A DNA stretch of 34,955 nucleotides from Candidatus Woesearchaeota archaeon (GCA_023264635.1 JAHFLT010000015.1:1-34955); one strand, 5' to 3'. Positions 1 to 8,569 are shown, counted from the first letter of the stretch. The notes: a model not told the origin generated them from the sequence alone. Translations and numbers: made by a program.

Positions 1-821
1 AAAAGAAAATTGTCAATGACTTCGTATCGTTAATGGAAAAGTACCACATTGTGGGCGTTGTGAATATGCAGAATCTCCCATCAGCGCAATTGCAGAAGAT
101 GCGCCAGCAGCTCCGTGGCAAGATGGAACTCCTCATGACAAAGCGCCGGTTGCTTAAGATAGTCATAGCCCAAATCAAGGACAAGAAACCAGGCATCGAG
201 AACCTTCTTGACTATATGGGCGGCATGCCTGCTATATTGTTCACTAAAGACAATCCTTTCTCCCTCGCAAAAACGCTGCAGCAGAACAAATCAAAAGCCC
301 CGGCAAAGGCTGGGCAAACCGCTCCAAACGATATTGTAATTGAACCAGGAAAAACACCTTTTTCACCGGGACCAGTCATAAGTGAGCTCTCACAGGCAGG
401 ATTAAAGACCGGCGTCGAAGAAGGAAAGGTAGTCATCAAGGAACGCAAGACCATCGTCAAAGCAGGAGAAGTGATAAAAGATAACGTCGCTAATATCATC
501 TCCAAGCTTGGCATCATGCCCATGGAGATTGGACTTGACCTTGTTGCGGTGTATGAAAAAGGTCTGATTTACCAAAAGAATGTCCTCTCCATAAATATAC
601 ATGACTTATTGGACAAGATCACCACAGCATCTGGATGGGCATTCAACCTAGCGATAGAATGTTCATATCCAACAGAAGAGACTATTGGAGAACTGCTCAG
701 GAGAGCTCACCATGATGCACTTGCATTAGCGTTTGACTGTGGTATTTTTGAGAAAGGAGTTATTGAACTTCTCTTGGGGAGCGCTAATGCCCAGGTTGCA
801 GGATTGCAGGTGAATATATAA
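1..821 (+). CDS. rpl10: Ribosomal protein uL10 (L10/P0), 5' end outside window
   Basis: Stalk base protein of the large subunit; it binds 23S rRNA and carries the L12/P1 dimers that recruit translation factors. The reading frame is open back to the window edge (codons from base 3 read [17 protein letters not shown]), so the ATG at 33 is internal and the true start is upstream. The rRNA-binding part ([23 protein letters not shown]), the insertion domain with PGP/IIS-type segments and the [11 protein letters not shown] helix are all recognisable. The protein stops at [10 protein letters not shown] and lacks the acidic linker and GLxxLFG tail that archaeal P0 proteins usually share with P1; the helical spine also looks short. 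It is followed 16 bp later by L12, as in other archaea. Confidence 0.95.
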   Translation, partial: KKIVNDFVSLMEKYHIVGVVNMQNLPSAQLQKMRQQLRGKMELLMTKRRLLKIVIAQIKDKKPGIENLLDYMGGMPAILFTKDNPFSLAKTLQQNKSKAPAKAGQTAPNDIVIEPGKTPFSPGPVISELSQAGLKTGVEEGKVVIKERKTIVKAGEVIKDNVANIISKLGIMPMEIGLDLVAVYEKGLIYQKNVLSINIHDLLDKITTASGWAFNLAIECSYPTEETIGELLRRAHHDALALAFDCGIFEKGVIELLLGSANAQVAGLQVNI

Positions 822-837
822 TCAGGAGGTTATGACT

Positions 838-1134
838 ATGGAATACGTCTATGCAGCACTATTGTTGCACAAGGCAGGAAAAGAAATAAAGGAAGACGCT
901 GTCAAGAAAGTGCTAGAGGTTGTAGGAGTGAAAGTGGACGAAGCGCGTGTCAAGGCGCTCGTTGCTGCTCTTGAAGGAGTCAACATAGAAGAAGCTATCA
1001 AGAAGCAGGCAGTCACAGCTCCAGTAGCGGTAGCAGCTGCATCAGAAGCACCTAAGAAAGAAGAGAAAAAGAAAGAAGACGAGAAGAAGTCAGAAGAGCA
1101 GGCAACAGCCGGCCTCAGCGCATTATTCGGCTGA
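838..1134 (+). CDS. rpl12: Ribosomal protein P1 (archaeal L12)
   Basis: Acidic stalk protein of 98 residues, present as dimers on uL10, recruiting elongation and initiation factors. The N-terminal dimerisation domain ([17 protein letters not shown]), an Ala-rich hinge, a Lys/Glu-rich linker and the terminal GLSALFG factor-binding tail are all present. The ORF track starts at 832, but GGAGG at 825-829 lies only 2 bp from that ATG and 8 bp from the ATG at 838, and the family begins MEY. I therefore take 838. A nine-T tract follows the stop codon. Confidence 0.95.
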   Translation: MEYVYAALLLHKAGKEIKEDAVKKVLEVVGVKVDEARVKALVAALEGVNIEEAIKKQAVTAPVAVAAASEAPKKEEKKKEDEKKSEEQATAGLSALFG

Positions 1135-1143
1135 TTTTTTTTT
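1135..1143 (+). terminator. Poly-T transcription terminator after the stalk operon
   Basis: Nine consecutive T residues begin directly after the L12 stop codon. Archaeal RNA polymerase terminates at such U-tracts without needing a hairpin. Confidence 0.6.
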
Positions 1144-1186
1144 AGTGAAGACACAAGCTTCCAATAAGTAGCTTGGAGAACGTGAC

Positions 1187-2062
1187 ATGGAGAATGAGCT
1201 TACTAAACAGCTGAATGAGCGAAAAGCGGTTATCGACCAACTGCGGGAAAAGCTCAATCTTTTAAGCGACCAAAAAGAGGAATGGTTCTCCAAAAAAGAG
1301 GAACTTAACGAAAAGATAGCCGCATTAATAGGCGAGATAAAGAAAAGTAAGACCGCACGCGACGAATGTTCTAAAGTAGTTAAGGATTTCAAACTGAAGC
1401 GGGATGAATTGAATACTGAGTTAAAATTGAAATCAGATGCGCTGAAGCAATTTAAGAAAGAGCATGGAGAAATCCCTCCGGGAAAAGATCCTGGATTTCT
1501 GAAATGTGACATAGAACGTCTTGAGCAAACTATTGAAACGAGCGTGATGTCCTTTGATAAGGAAAAGCAATTGATGAAGCGCATTAATGAGCTCAGAAAA
1601 CAATACAAGGAAAGTGAACAAACAATGGGCATATTCAATACTATGAATGGGCTCATCAAAGAAGTTAATGAATTGCGCGCACAGGCGAATGGAGCTCATC
1701 GCACTGTACAGGACAAAGCAAAGGAAAGCCAGGATAAGCATGAAGCTATCCTTATGGTGTCCAAACAGGTGGACGAGCTTAGGAAGGAAGAGCAGGATGC
1801 ATTTGCGAAATTCCTTGATTTTAAGATCAAGTTTGCTGGCGTGAATGAAAAGCTAAAGGTTGAACTTCTCGAGTTCAATAAGATTTCTGGACAGATGGGA
1901 GAAAAGAAAGCTGAAGCAAAGGAACAGAAACACCGCAAGCTGAAGCAGGAACTGGATATAAAAGAGGAAGTAGTGGAAGAGAAAATAAAGAAACGAAAAC
2001 GCCTCACAACAGAAGACTTGCTTGTCTACCAGCAGCAGATGGAACAGGATGAGCAAAAGTAG
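1187..2062 (+). CDS. Archaeal coiled-coil protein, COG1340 type
   Basis: A 291-residue, highly charged protein that is almost entirely heptad-like helix, with no membrane segment or catalytic motif. A central GEIPPGKDPGFLKCDIERLE stretch followed by TSVMSFDKEKQLMKRI resembles the conserved core of the archaeal COG1340 coiled-coil family, and the length fits that family. The role is unknown. GGAG lies 9 bp before the ATG. It follows the stalk operon but is separated from it by the poly-T tract, so it probably has its own transcript. Confidence 0.7.
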   Translation: MENELTKQLNERKAVIDQLREKLNLLSDQKEEWFSKKEELNEKIAALIGEIKKSKTARDECSKVVKDFKLKRDELNTELKLKSDALKQFKKEHGEIPPGKDPGFLKCDIERLEQTIETSVMSFDKEKQLMKRINELRKQYKESEQTMGIFNTMNGLIKEVNELRAQANGAHRTVQDKAKESQDKHEAILMVSKQVDELRKEEQDAFAKFLDFKIKFAGVNEKLKVELLEFNKISGQMGEKKAEAKEQKHRKLKQELDIKEEVVEEKIKKRKRLTTEDLLVYQQQMEQDEQK

Positions 2063-2082
2063 GTTTTTATAGTTCTGTTTCT

Positions 2083-2165
2083 TGTCGAATGTCGAATTCC
2101 CCGTAAGCACAGGAAGACTTCGTCTTCAGCGGTTAGCTTCACTACGTTCGCTAACTGACTTCCTC
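2083..2165. repeat. Intergenic tandem heptamer and branched inverted repeats
   Basis: GTCGAAT occurs twice in tandem (2083-2096). Then AGGAAG (2111-2116) pairs with CTTCCT (2159-2164) and encloses GTTAGC/GCTAAC (2132-2137/2150-2155). GAAGAC/GTCTTC (2113-2118/2122-2127) is an alternative hairpin that overlaps the outer arm. No coding signal is seen. It could end the upstream transcript or be a palindromic repeat. Its sequence differs from the CAAAG-type modules at 21-25 kb. Confidence 0.5.
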
Positions 2166-2238
2166 CTTTAGACTATGACAGTTATTTTTCCGACGCTCAG
2201 AAAAAAGTTGGTAGGTTATGATTTCATAAGCGTTAATC

Positions 2239-2250
2239 TATATATTTTTA
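2239..2250 (+). promoter_or_regulatory. TATA box of the ABC exporter gene
   Basis: TATATATTTTTA lies about 25 bp upstream of the ATG at 2275. No Shine-Dalgarno sequence precedes the ATG, which fits a leaderless transcript. Confidence 0.5.
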
Positions 2251-2274
2251 TACTTCCTTCTCATTACCTAAGCT

Positions 2275-4020
2275 ATGCAAAAAGAGGTGTATCATTATCC
2301 TACGTTGCATTTTCTTTCAGATGTATGGATATTTATCAATCCCTATACAGTCACGTTTATCGCCTGGTCTCTTGTCCGGTCATTTGCCAGTGTATTGGAG
2401 CTTGCCATCCCAATACTACTCGGAAAGATTATTGACATATTGACAAAATCACAAGACAACACTTTCCTGATTAAGCTGGTTATAGGGGTGGCTGTCATTG
2501 AACTACTTGGACCTACAATCCGTTTGAAGAGTAAATATCATCTGGGGATATTAGGCACAAGGATAGCTAAAGATATCCGTCTTAAGGGGCTTGCCAAGGT
2601 CCTGGAACTTGATTTGGCGTGGCACGAGGAGACTATGTCTGGTGCGGTCATGCAGAAAGTATCTACTGGTGCGGACTCTATAAAAGGACTGATAAAATTT
2701 CTTCGGGAGGATGGTTACACAATCCTGATAAAAATTACAGGAGCACTTGTTGTATTTGGTTATCTGCATATTAAATATCTCCTTCTTCTCGTTGCAGCTA
2801 TTGTATCCTATCTGTGGGTGGAATATCATTGGGATATTATTATCAATCAGCAAAAGAATCGTGAAAGTGCTACTCGTGAACAGTTATTCGGAAGGACGTA
2901 TGAGTTTGCGCATAATATACGTACTGTGAAGGCGTTGGGGATAGAGTCTGCAGTGAAAAGAAAAGCCGCTGATGCAGAAGAGAAACTGTTCGGTATCTCT
3001 AATGAAGTCAGTCTGGTAATGAATCGTAAATGGCGCATCATGCAGACAGTTGTAGCTTTTTTCAAGAGTTTGTTTATCATAGTTGTCTGCATAGATGTCC
3101 TCCGTGGATACCTCTCAGCCGGTATGGTACTGGTTTATATTACTTATTTTCACCAGGTCCATGGTGCACTTAATAATATTTCAGACTCGGTGGATGGTCT
3201 TATTGAGAACAAAAATGGCCTTTATCGTTTCATGACAGTATTAGATAGCCATTCAGAAGTTGATGCTGGTAAGAATCTTCGTTCGCTTTCATCTATTGAA
3301 TCAACCCAGTTCAGTAACGTCTCATTCAGATACAAAGAGAAAAAAGTTCTCTCTGGATTGAATTTCTGCATAAATAAAGGCGAGCGTATAGGTATTGTTG
3401 GCCAGTCTGGCGTCGGAAAATCAACTCTCTTCAAGCTTCTGCTCAAGCTCTATCTCCCAACGCAAGGTGACATATTAATCAACAGTCTCCCTATACAAAA
3501 AATAAAGAGGGACTCTATTACAAAATATCTCACTATTGTTCCGCAGGATACAGAAGTATTTAATTTGTCATTTAAGGATAATATCACTCTTACTGACACG
3601 AAAGTGAATAATTATCGATACAAGCGTGCCTTGGATATATCAGCATGCAGTGATATCATTAAACGGCTGTCCACGGGAGACGAGACACTTATCGGAGAAA
3701 AGGGAGTTCGTTTATCGGGTGGAGAGAGACAGCGACTTGGCATCGCGCGTGCATTGTATAAAGATGCTGATGTTATCTTGCTGGATGAAGCAACAAGCCA
3801 TCTCGACTCGAAGACAGAGCAACAGATAATATCTGCGATGGCCCTTCATCTGGGTAAAAAGACACTGATAGTCATTGCCCATCGTCTTTCAACACTGCGC
3901 ACAATGGACAGGATACTCGTCTTTTCAAGAGGAAGGATAGCCGAAGAAGGGACATATAGTGACCTCCTCGCATCACATGGACTTTTTCACCGACTACACA
4001 AACTACAGGCTACTTCGTGA
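2275..4020 (+). CDS. ABC exporter, fused membrane and ATPase half-transporter
   Basis: A 581-residue ABCB-type half transporter that would act as a dimer. The first ~300 residues contain hydrophobic membrane segments with the usual exporter coupling regions. The ATPase domain (about 345-581) has Walker A GQSGVGKST (~376), Q-loop PQDTE, signature LSGGERQR (~480), Walker B VILLDEA, D-loop SHLD and the H-loop His in IAHRL, so it looks catalytically intact. The substrate cannot be read from sequence. The 3' end overlaps the convergent rRNA methyltransferase gene by 11 bp. Exporters next to such methyltransferases occur in drug-resistance loci, but a functional link here is only a guess. Confidence 0.9.
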   Translation: MQKEVYHYPTLHFLSDVWIFINPYTVTFIAWSLVRSFASVLELAIPILLGKIIDILTKSQDNTFLIKLVIGVAVIELLGPTIRLKSKYHLGILGTRIAKDIRLKGLAKVLELDLAWHEETMSGAVMQKVSTGADSIKGLIKFLREDGYTILIKITGALVVFGYLHIKYLLLLVAAIVSYLWVEYHWDIIINQQKNRESATREQLFGRTYEFAHNIRTVKALGIESAVKRKAADAEEKLFGISNEVSLVMNRKWRIMQTVVAFFKSLFIIVVCIDVLRGYLSAGMVLVYITYFHQVHGALNNISDSVDGLIENKNGLYRFMTVLDSHSEVDAGKNLRSLSSIESTQFSNVSFRYKEKKVLSGLNFCINKGERIGIVGQSGVGKSTLFKLLLKLYLPTQGDILINSLPIQKIKRDSITKYLTIVPQDTEVFNLSFKDNITLTDTKVNNYRYKRALDISACSDIIKRLSTGDETLIGEKGVRLSGGERQRLGIARALYKDADVILLDEATSHLDSKTEQQIISAMALHLGKKTLIVIAHRLSTLRTMDRILVFSRGRIAEEGTYSDLLASHGLFHRLHKLQATS

Positions 4021-4867
4021 CGACATAAAACAGCTCATTCCCGAATTCCTCGATAGTAATTTCCCAGCCATTGTCTTCACATATCTTCTCAAACCACAAT
4101 CTCCGCGTCTTCTTCATACGCTTCCCGGATAAAGTTTTGGTAGAGAAGCTGACGATAAGATGAGATGCATTGACAAGAGGCAGTATCCTCCGTGAAACAT
4201 TCCTCTCCAGATATTCAAGGGTATCCAATAATTTCCAGAGAAGACATACATCCGCTTTCAGAGTGCTCAACTTCTCTTTTTCGTTGATAACATCCAGTTG
4301 TATAACCTCTCCTTTTATTCCAGCAAGAACAAAATACTCCCTAATCATCCTGCAATCATCGATAGTGATTTCAGTTGCAATATACTTGGGGGTGCTTTCC
4401 ATCCACGGATAACTGAAGGGATTCAAGCCACACGACACGTCAAGTAATGTTGCTGGCATTCCTGTATGTGCGAAGAGGTGCTTGTAGAGTGAGGGATAAA
4501 ACGGAAGCCGTTCCTTGGTCGATGTGTGGGTGGAAAGTATTTTCTTATGTGCTTCTGTATCCACGTGATAGTCACGGTAAGTCTTTTTCAATTCATCAAA
4601 AGCCTTAGCGCGAGCCGCAAGCTGCTGCTGGAATGTTCCGTATACAGCATGTAAATCAGCACGCACTGCTTTAAGCAGAAACTCATACTCCTTTGAGCGT
4701 GAAAACTGTGCAAATGAACGCGTCTCCTCTATTTTCTTAGCTATCTCTTTTCTTTTCTCGATAAAAAATAGAACTCTCTCACCAATCCACCGCTCTTCAA
4801 CAGCACTTATCTCTTTCTTCGCCTTTATAGCAGTAACCAATTCTGGCAATAGACCCGTAAGATTCAT
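4010..4867 (-). CDS. 16S rRNA methyltransferase of the RmtB/ArmA/FmrO family
   Basis: A 285-residue SAM-dependent methyltransferase that matches the aminoglycoside-resistance family acting on N7 of G1405 in the decoding site. Hallmarks seen: a helical N-terminal rRNA-binding region, LSTHTSTKERLPF (family: LSxHxSTKERL), SAM motif LLDVSCGLNPF (family: VLDxACGLNPL), then LLWKLLDTLE, VSFSTKTLSGK (family: VSFPTxSLGGR) and GNELFYVVTK at the C-terminus. Family members in bacteria confer high-level aminoglycoside resistance. The role in an archaeon is unknown and could be housekeeping rRNA modification. The ATG overlaps the rtcA stop codon by 4 bp (ATGA), so the two are translationally coupled. Confidence 0.88.
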   Translation of the reverse strand: MNLTGLLPELVTAIKAKKEISAVEERWIGERVLFFIEKRKEIAKKIEETRSFAQFSRSKEYEFLLKAVRADLHAVYGTFQQQLAARAKAFDELKKTYRDYHVDTEAHKKILSTHTSTKERLPFYPSLYKHLFAHTGMPATLLDVSCGLNPFSYPWMESTPKYIATEITIDDCRMIREYFVLAGIKGEVIQLDVINEKEKLSTLKADVCLLWKLLDTLEYLERNVSRRILPLVNASHLIVSFSTKTLSGKRMKKTRRLWFEKICEDNGWEITIEEFGNELFYVVTK

Positions 4868-5961
4868 AGGCGTTCCTCTCGCGTATGCATGACAGAAATG
4901 CAGTTCCTCTCTACGCTGAAAACCGGTCCCAGAAAATGTTCAATAATGTACATGTTAGTTTTGGTGTGCATGCTTAATGTACTGGTGCACAGTTTTCCAC
5001 CAGCTAAAGCGAGGTACAGCAGAAGATTATCAGCAAGATACACATCCACTGCTGCGCTGCTTTCTATCTCCATAAGCAACTTTTTTGCTGCTTCCTCTCC
5101 CACGACCTCTGCTTTTTTTCCTTTCTCTCCCAGTGCATCAGCTCCAAGTCTTATGGGGTTCCTGATATCCTCTTCTTCTTTTCCGAACATTGCATGGAGT
5201 GTAATGCCAGAGCCCGTAGATAACGTGTCCTGATATTGTGTCTCAATAATCACTGGACAGTTAAGCTTTTTCACCATAAACTGCGCAGCATGCGCCTGTC
5301 TTTCTGCAACTTTCGCACCTTGCAGATCAATCGATGCGTGTGAGATTCCCTTTATGCACAATAAACTTTCTCGTTTACTGAGTGCATACGGTTTGCATCT
5401 CTTACGCACGTTCATAAGGAAATCATCAAAACTATGTTCGTTTCGCTTAATCATTGGCTTGATTTTTACCTCCACCAGCCCAGCTCCTTTTGGGTAATAT
5501 CCACGTCTTACTAGTTTCACATCAATTTTTGCAAATCGTAATAATTGTGGAAATAAAACGTGCTGCATATAATCTATAGGCATTGCCCATGCAACATCTG
5601 TTCCTCCAACAAGAGTCAATGAAACACGCTTGCCAGCAAAGAGCAATGGCGGCATGAGTGATTGTAGAAGCAGTGAGATAGATCCTGCAGTTCCGATGTC
5701 TATGGTAATTTTGTGATGGCTAACTGGTTTTGGATGAAAGACAATTTCTGTAGAACCTAGTTTTGCTCCTTCACATTCCGAGCCGCATAGCTCACCAAGA
5801 GTCATGATTGCTGTAAGATGTTGCGCTTTTAATCCTACATCTTTTCGTCCTTTTCTGATATCTGTACATATAAATGGAATGCCTGTTACTGTTGATAGCG
5901 CTAATGCTGTTCGGACAATCTGTCCTCCCCCTTCAAGATAGGAACCGTCAATGGCGAGCAT
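4864..5961 (-). CDS. rtcA: RNA 3'-terminal phosphate cyclase
   Basis: Converts RNA 3'-phosphate to 2',3'-cyclic phosphate using ATP through an enzyme-AMP intermediate. The 365-residue length is typical. Motifs seen: N-terminal DGSYLEGGGQIVRTALAL, KAQHLT, GTAGSISLLLQ, GGTDVAWAMPIDY, RRGYYPKGAG, and a C-terminal SMHTKTN segment whose His fits the adenylated catalytic histidine. A TTTAAAAA TATA-like box at about 5983-5993 and no ribosome binding site suggest a leaderless start. It is the first gene of a two-gene operon with the 16S rRNA methyltransferase. No rtcB ligase is in the window. Confidence 0.95.
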   Translation of the reverse strand: MLAIDGSYLEGGGQIVRTALALSTVTGIPFICTDIRKGRKDVGLKAQHLTAIMTLGELCGSECEGAKLGSTEIVFHPKPVSHHKITIDIGTAGSISLLLQSLMPPLLFAGKRVSLTLVGGTDVAWAMPIDYMQHVLFPQLLRFAKIDVKLVRRGYYPKGAGLVEVKIKPMIKRNEHSFDDFLMNVRKRCKPYALSKRESLLCIKGISHASIDLQGAKVAERQAHAAQFMVKKLNCPVIIETQYQDTLSTGSGITLHAMFGKEEEDIRNPIRLGADALGEKGKKAEVVGEEAAKKLLMEIESSAAVDVYLADNLLLYLALAGGKLCTSTLSMHTKTNMYIIEHFLGPVFSVERNCISVMHTREERL

Positions 5962-6035
5962 AATCCTGGGAGGGTTTACATCTTTTTAAACAATAGCATC
6001 TTCTGTAAAACTTTTGTCATATCATTTTTCATAAA

Positions 6036-6636
6036 TTACTTTACATAACTCAACACCTCTTTTGTTTTTTCCGCGCGCTTTCTTCCTATATCTCCACATT
6101 CCTGCAACCCATATGAGTTAGAAGAGAAAATTTCTTGCAATGATCAGAAATGAGTCAATAATAATTTTGCCAGTTTTCTTCCAATTCCCGGAAAACAGCA
6201 GAGAATTTTTTCTTGAACCTGCTTGGTCTTATCACCCCTCATTATTTTCATTTCCGGCAGGAAATAAACAGGTTTCTCTTTCATCTGAAGTACTATCTGT
6301 GCAGTATCTTGTAGTGATTCCGAAAAAATAATAGGAATAGTAAGTCCGATAGTAATCTTTTACCATACTGTCTAAAAGAATTTCGAATGGGAAAACATAT
6401 GCGGTTCCAAGAACCCTTCAATAACAAGGACGGCATTTTTATATTTTTCTTTCATTTTCAGCAACTGTATAAATAATCTCTTTTCAAATACAGTCTGACA
6501 AAAATCAGAACTCGTCTTCCTTTCAATAGCTGTGTCTCCGATAATATAGTCAGCAGCGACTAATTGCTTTCTTATTGTATTGCAATGGAGCAGAGCTAAT
6601 AATCTCTTGTGGTTCACAATAATCAACAAGAATCAT
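6036..6636 (-). pseudogene. Decayed ERCC4-HhH nuclease gene (Hef/XPF-like)
   Basis: Reading the minus strand through several lesions restores a small archaeal XPF/Hef-type nuclease. It begins MILVDYCEPQEI (family VDxRE, here Cys for Arg) at the ATG at 6636. A frameshift then moves to KQLVAADYIIGDTAIERKTSSDF, the GDxnERKxxxD active site, and NAVLVIEGF. In-frame TAG (6374-6372), TAA (6362-6360) and TGA (6146-6144) interrupt IPIIFSESLQDTAQIV and a two-HhH tail (FPGIGRKLAKLLL ... SLQEIF ... DIGRKRAEKTKEVL). All three stop types occur, so stop-codon reassignment does not explain it. The ORF-track entry 6372-6629 is only its first part. The structure-specific nuclease function is presumably lost. 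Confidence 0.85.
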
Positions 6637-6700
6637 GCATCTTCCCGCTAGAACTCCCCTTAAATACTTCACTCCTAAATGTCCAGTGTCCAGTCAGTAG

Positions 6701-6710
6701 ATTTTTAAAT
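6701..6710 (+). promoter_or_regulatory. TATA box of the aRF1 gene
   Basis: ATTTTTAAAT sits about 25 bp upstream of the ATG at 6732, which has no ribosome binding site. This supports 6732 rather than the GTG at 6609 as the start. Confidence 0.55.
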
Positions 6711-6731
6711 GATTTCGCATTCCATCTCGCT

Positions 6732-7832
6732 ATGACGATAACCCCCCTCCAACGTTTTGAACTAAAGAAAACAATCCGCGAACTGAGAGGCTATCGTGGG
6801 AGGCACACTGAATTTGTATCAGTTTATGTTCCTACTGATTATGACATGAACAAGGTCATATCCCATCTTGCACAGGAACAGGGTACTGCAGAAAACATCA
6901 AATCCACCTCTACGAGAAAAAATGTCATAGACGCCTTAGAAAGAATGATCCAGCATCTTCGTCTCTTCAAGCGCACTCCAGAGAATGGACTTGCAGTTTT
7001 CTCAGGCAATGTCGCAGAGCGGGAAGGACAATCTGATGTCAAAGTATGGAGCATTGAGCCGCCAATCCCGTTAAAGATTCGAATGTACCGATGCGATAAG
7101 GACTTCAAAATAGAGCCATTAGAGGATATGCTTGACATAAAGGAGTTCTATGGTTTAGTAGTATTTGACAGGAGAGATGCAATGCTCGCTTTTCTCAAAG
7201 GAAAAACAATCATTCCTCTGGTAAAAACACACTCAGAAGTTCCAGGTAAGACAAAAGCAGGCGGACAAAGTGCTCACCGATTTGCGCAGATAAGAGAAGG
7301 CGCGAAAGTTGAGCATTTTAAGAAAATTGCAGAATATATGAAGGATGAATACCTCAACAAAGAAGGTCTAAAAGGCATCATCATTGGAGGCCCGAACATT
7401 ACGGTAAATGACTTTCTTGGAAGAGATTACCTAACGGGTGATGTAAAGAAAAAAATCATAGGGGTCAAGGATCTGTCTTATACTGGAGAATTTGGTTTAC
7501 AGGAATTGTTGGATAAAAGTCAGGACGTGCTTGCCAACGAAGAGGTAGCTGAGGAGAAGAAAATTGTTGGGAGATTTATGGAACTTCTTGCAACTAGGCC
7601 TCGCCTTGTATCTTATGGTGAAGAAGAGGTCAGGAAATTCCTTGAGATGGGAGTTGTTGACACTCTCTTGCTATCTGAAAGCCTTTCAGAGCAAAAAATA
7701 GAAGAATTCGAGCGGCTGGCACAACGAACAAACGTCAATGTCAAGCTCATCTCTACGGAAACACGCGACGGCGCGCAGCTTCGTGATTTAAGCATGATTG
7801 TCGCTATTCTGCGCTACGAGTTGGAACGGTAG
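6732..7832 (+). CDS. prf1: Peptide chain release factor aRF1, minidomain-less
   Basis: Recognises all three stop codons and triggers peptidyl-tRNA hydrolysis. The codon-recognition NIKS motif is at residues 55-58 and the catalytic GGQ at 177-179, both intact. The track's upstream GTG start adds 41 residues without family resemblance; MTITPLQRFELKKTIREL is the usual beginning. At 366 residues the protein is about 50 shorter than typical aRF1. Domain 3 passes from VDTLLLSESL straight to EQKIEEFERLAQ without the Cys-containing minidomain insertion usually found there. It then ends normally with VKLISTETRDGAQL and AILRYELE. Confidence 0.95.
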   Translation: MTITPLQRFELKKTIRELRGYRGRHTEFVSVYVPTDYDMNKVISHLAQEQGTAENIKSTSTRKNVIDALERMIQHLRLFKRTPENGLAVFSGNVAEREGQSDVKVWSIEPPIPLKIRMYRCDKDFKIEPLEDMLDIKEFYGLVVFDRRDAMLAFLKGKTIIPLVKTHSEVPGKTKAGGQSAHRFAQIREGAKVEHFKKIAEYMKDEYLNKEGLKGIIIGGPNITVNDFLGRDYLTGDVKKKIIGVKDLSYTGEFGLQELLDKSQDVLANEEVAEEKKIVGRFMELLATRPRLVSYGEEEVRKFLEMGVVDTLLLSESLSEQKIEEFERLAQRTNVNVKLISTETRDGAQLRDLSMIVAILRYELER

Positions 7833-7867
7833 CAAGGCATAAAAACCAGCTTCTCTTCTTAGAGGCA

Positions 7868-8548
7868 ATGGACATAATAAAGAGCGCCTTTGTCGAGCTC
7901 TACCCCAAGAAGGAGTTTTCTTATACAACAAAGATCATTTTCTCAAATCACTTTAGCATGTATAATGCGTCTATTGTAAAAAGACAATCTTCGATTGAAG
8001 TGCGAGCATCTGGCTTATGGAAAGATGTTGCCCAAGACATATTGTTTGGGCTTGTGCAGACTTTACTTGTAAAGTTCTTCGGGCCACCGGAAAATGAAAC
8101 ATATAACATGAAGCTGTATGACCAATTCCTAAAGAATGTCCATCTCAGTATACCAAAAAAGGACACGGATAAGGAGCTGGAGGAATCATTCAACCGTGTA
8201 GGAGAACAATTCCTTTCTGATACGGTTGAATTGTCAAACCTGAAGTGGGGTACTTATTCCACGCGAAAGTTGGGCAGCTACGATTTTCAAACAGATACCA
8301 TTGTTATCTCCAAGGCACTGCAAGGAAAAGACCAGCGCATGCTTGATTATGTCATGTTCCATGAGATGTTACATAAGAAATTGAAATTCTCCACAACAAA
8401 AAGTAAAAAACATTTCCATACCTCTGAGTTCCATGGCTGGGAGAAGCGTTTTCCCCAGCATGAAGAAATAGAGAACGAGCTAAAAAAACTGGGAAGAAAA
8501 GCCAGCAAAAAGAACCTGCTCTCGTGGATTGGCGAAAGGTTTAAATAG
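7868..8548 (+). CDS. SprT/DUF45-like zinc metalloprotease
   Basis: A 226-residue soluble protein with a C-terminal gluzincin-like core: WGTYSTRKLGSYDFQTDTIVISKAL, then HEMLH at residues 165-169 (HExxH), then SEFHGWEKRFP, whose His or Glu could be the third metal ligand. This order of strands, HExxH helix and late His-rich segment resembles SprT/YgjP (DUF45/M48-like) proteins. The N-terminal ~100 residues match nothing I recognise. It starts 35 bp after aRF1 and may share its transcript. The substrate is unknown; SprT-family relatives cleave DNA-protein crosslinks, but that activity is not shown here. Confidence 0.7.
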   Translation: MDIIKSAFVELYPKKEFSYTTKIIFSNHFSMYNASIVKRQSSIEVRASGLWKDVAQDILFGLVQTLLVKFFGPPENETYNMKLYDQFLKNVHLSIPKKDTDKELEESFNRVGEQFLSDTVELSNLKWGTYSTRKLGSYDFQTDTIVISKALQGKDQRMLDYVMFHEMLHKKLKFSTTKSKKHFHTSEFHGWEKRFPQHEEIENELKKLGRKASKKNLLSWIGERFK

Positions 8549-8569
8549 CATATTCCCAGAAAATGAAGG

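Noticed and set aside
6140-6331. 63-residue plus-strand ORF
   Set aside because: It lies antisense over the decayed nuclease gene, whose minus-strand protein similarity is clear.
6036-6636. Pyrrolysine or recoded stop codons in the ERCC4 gene
   Set aside because: TAG, TAA and TGA all occur, along with a frameshift and a changed active-site motif, which indicates decay.
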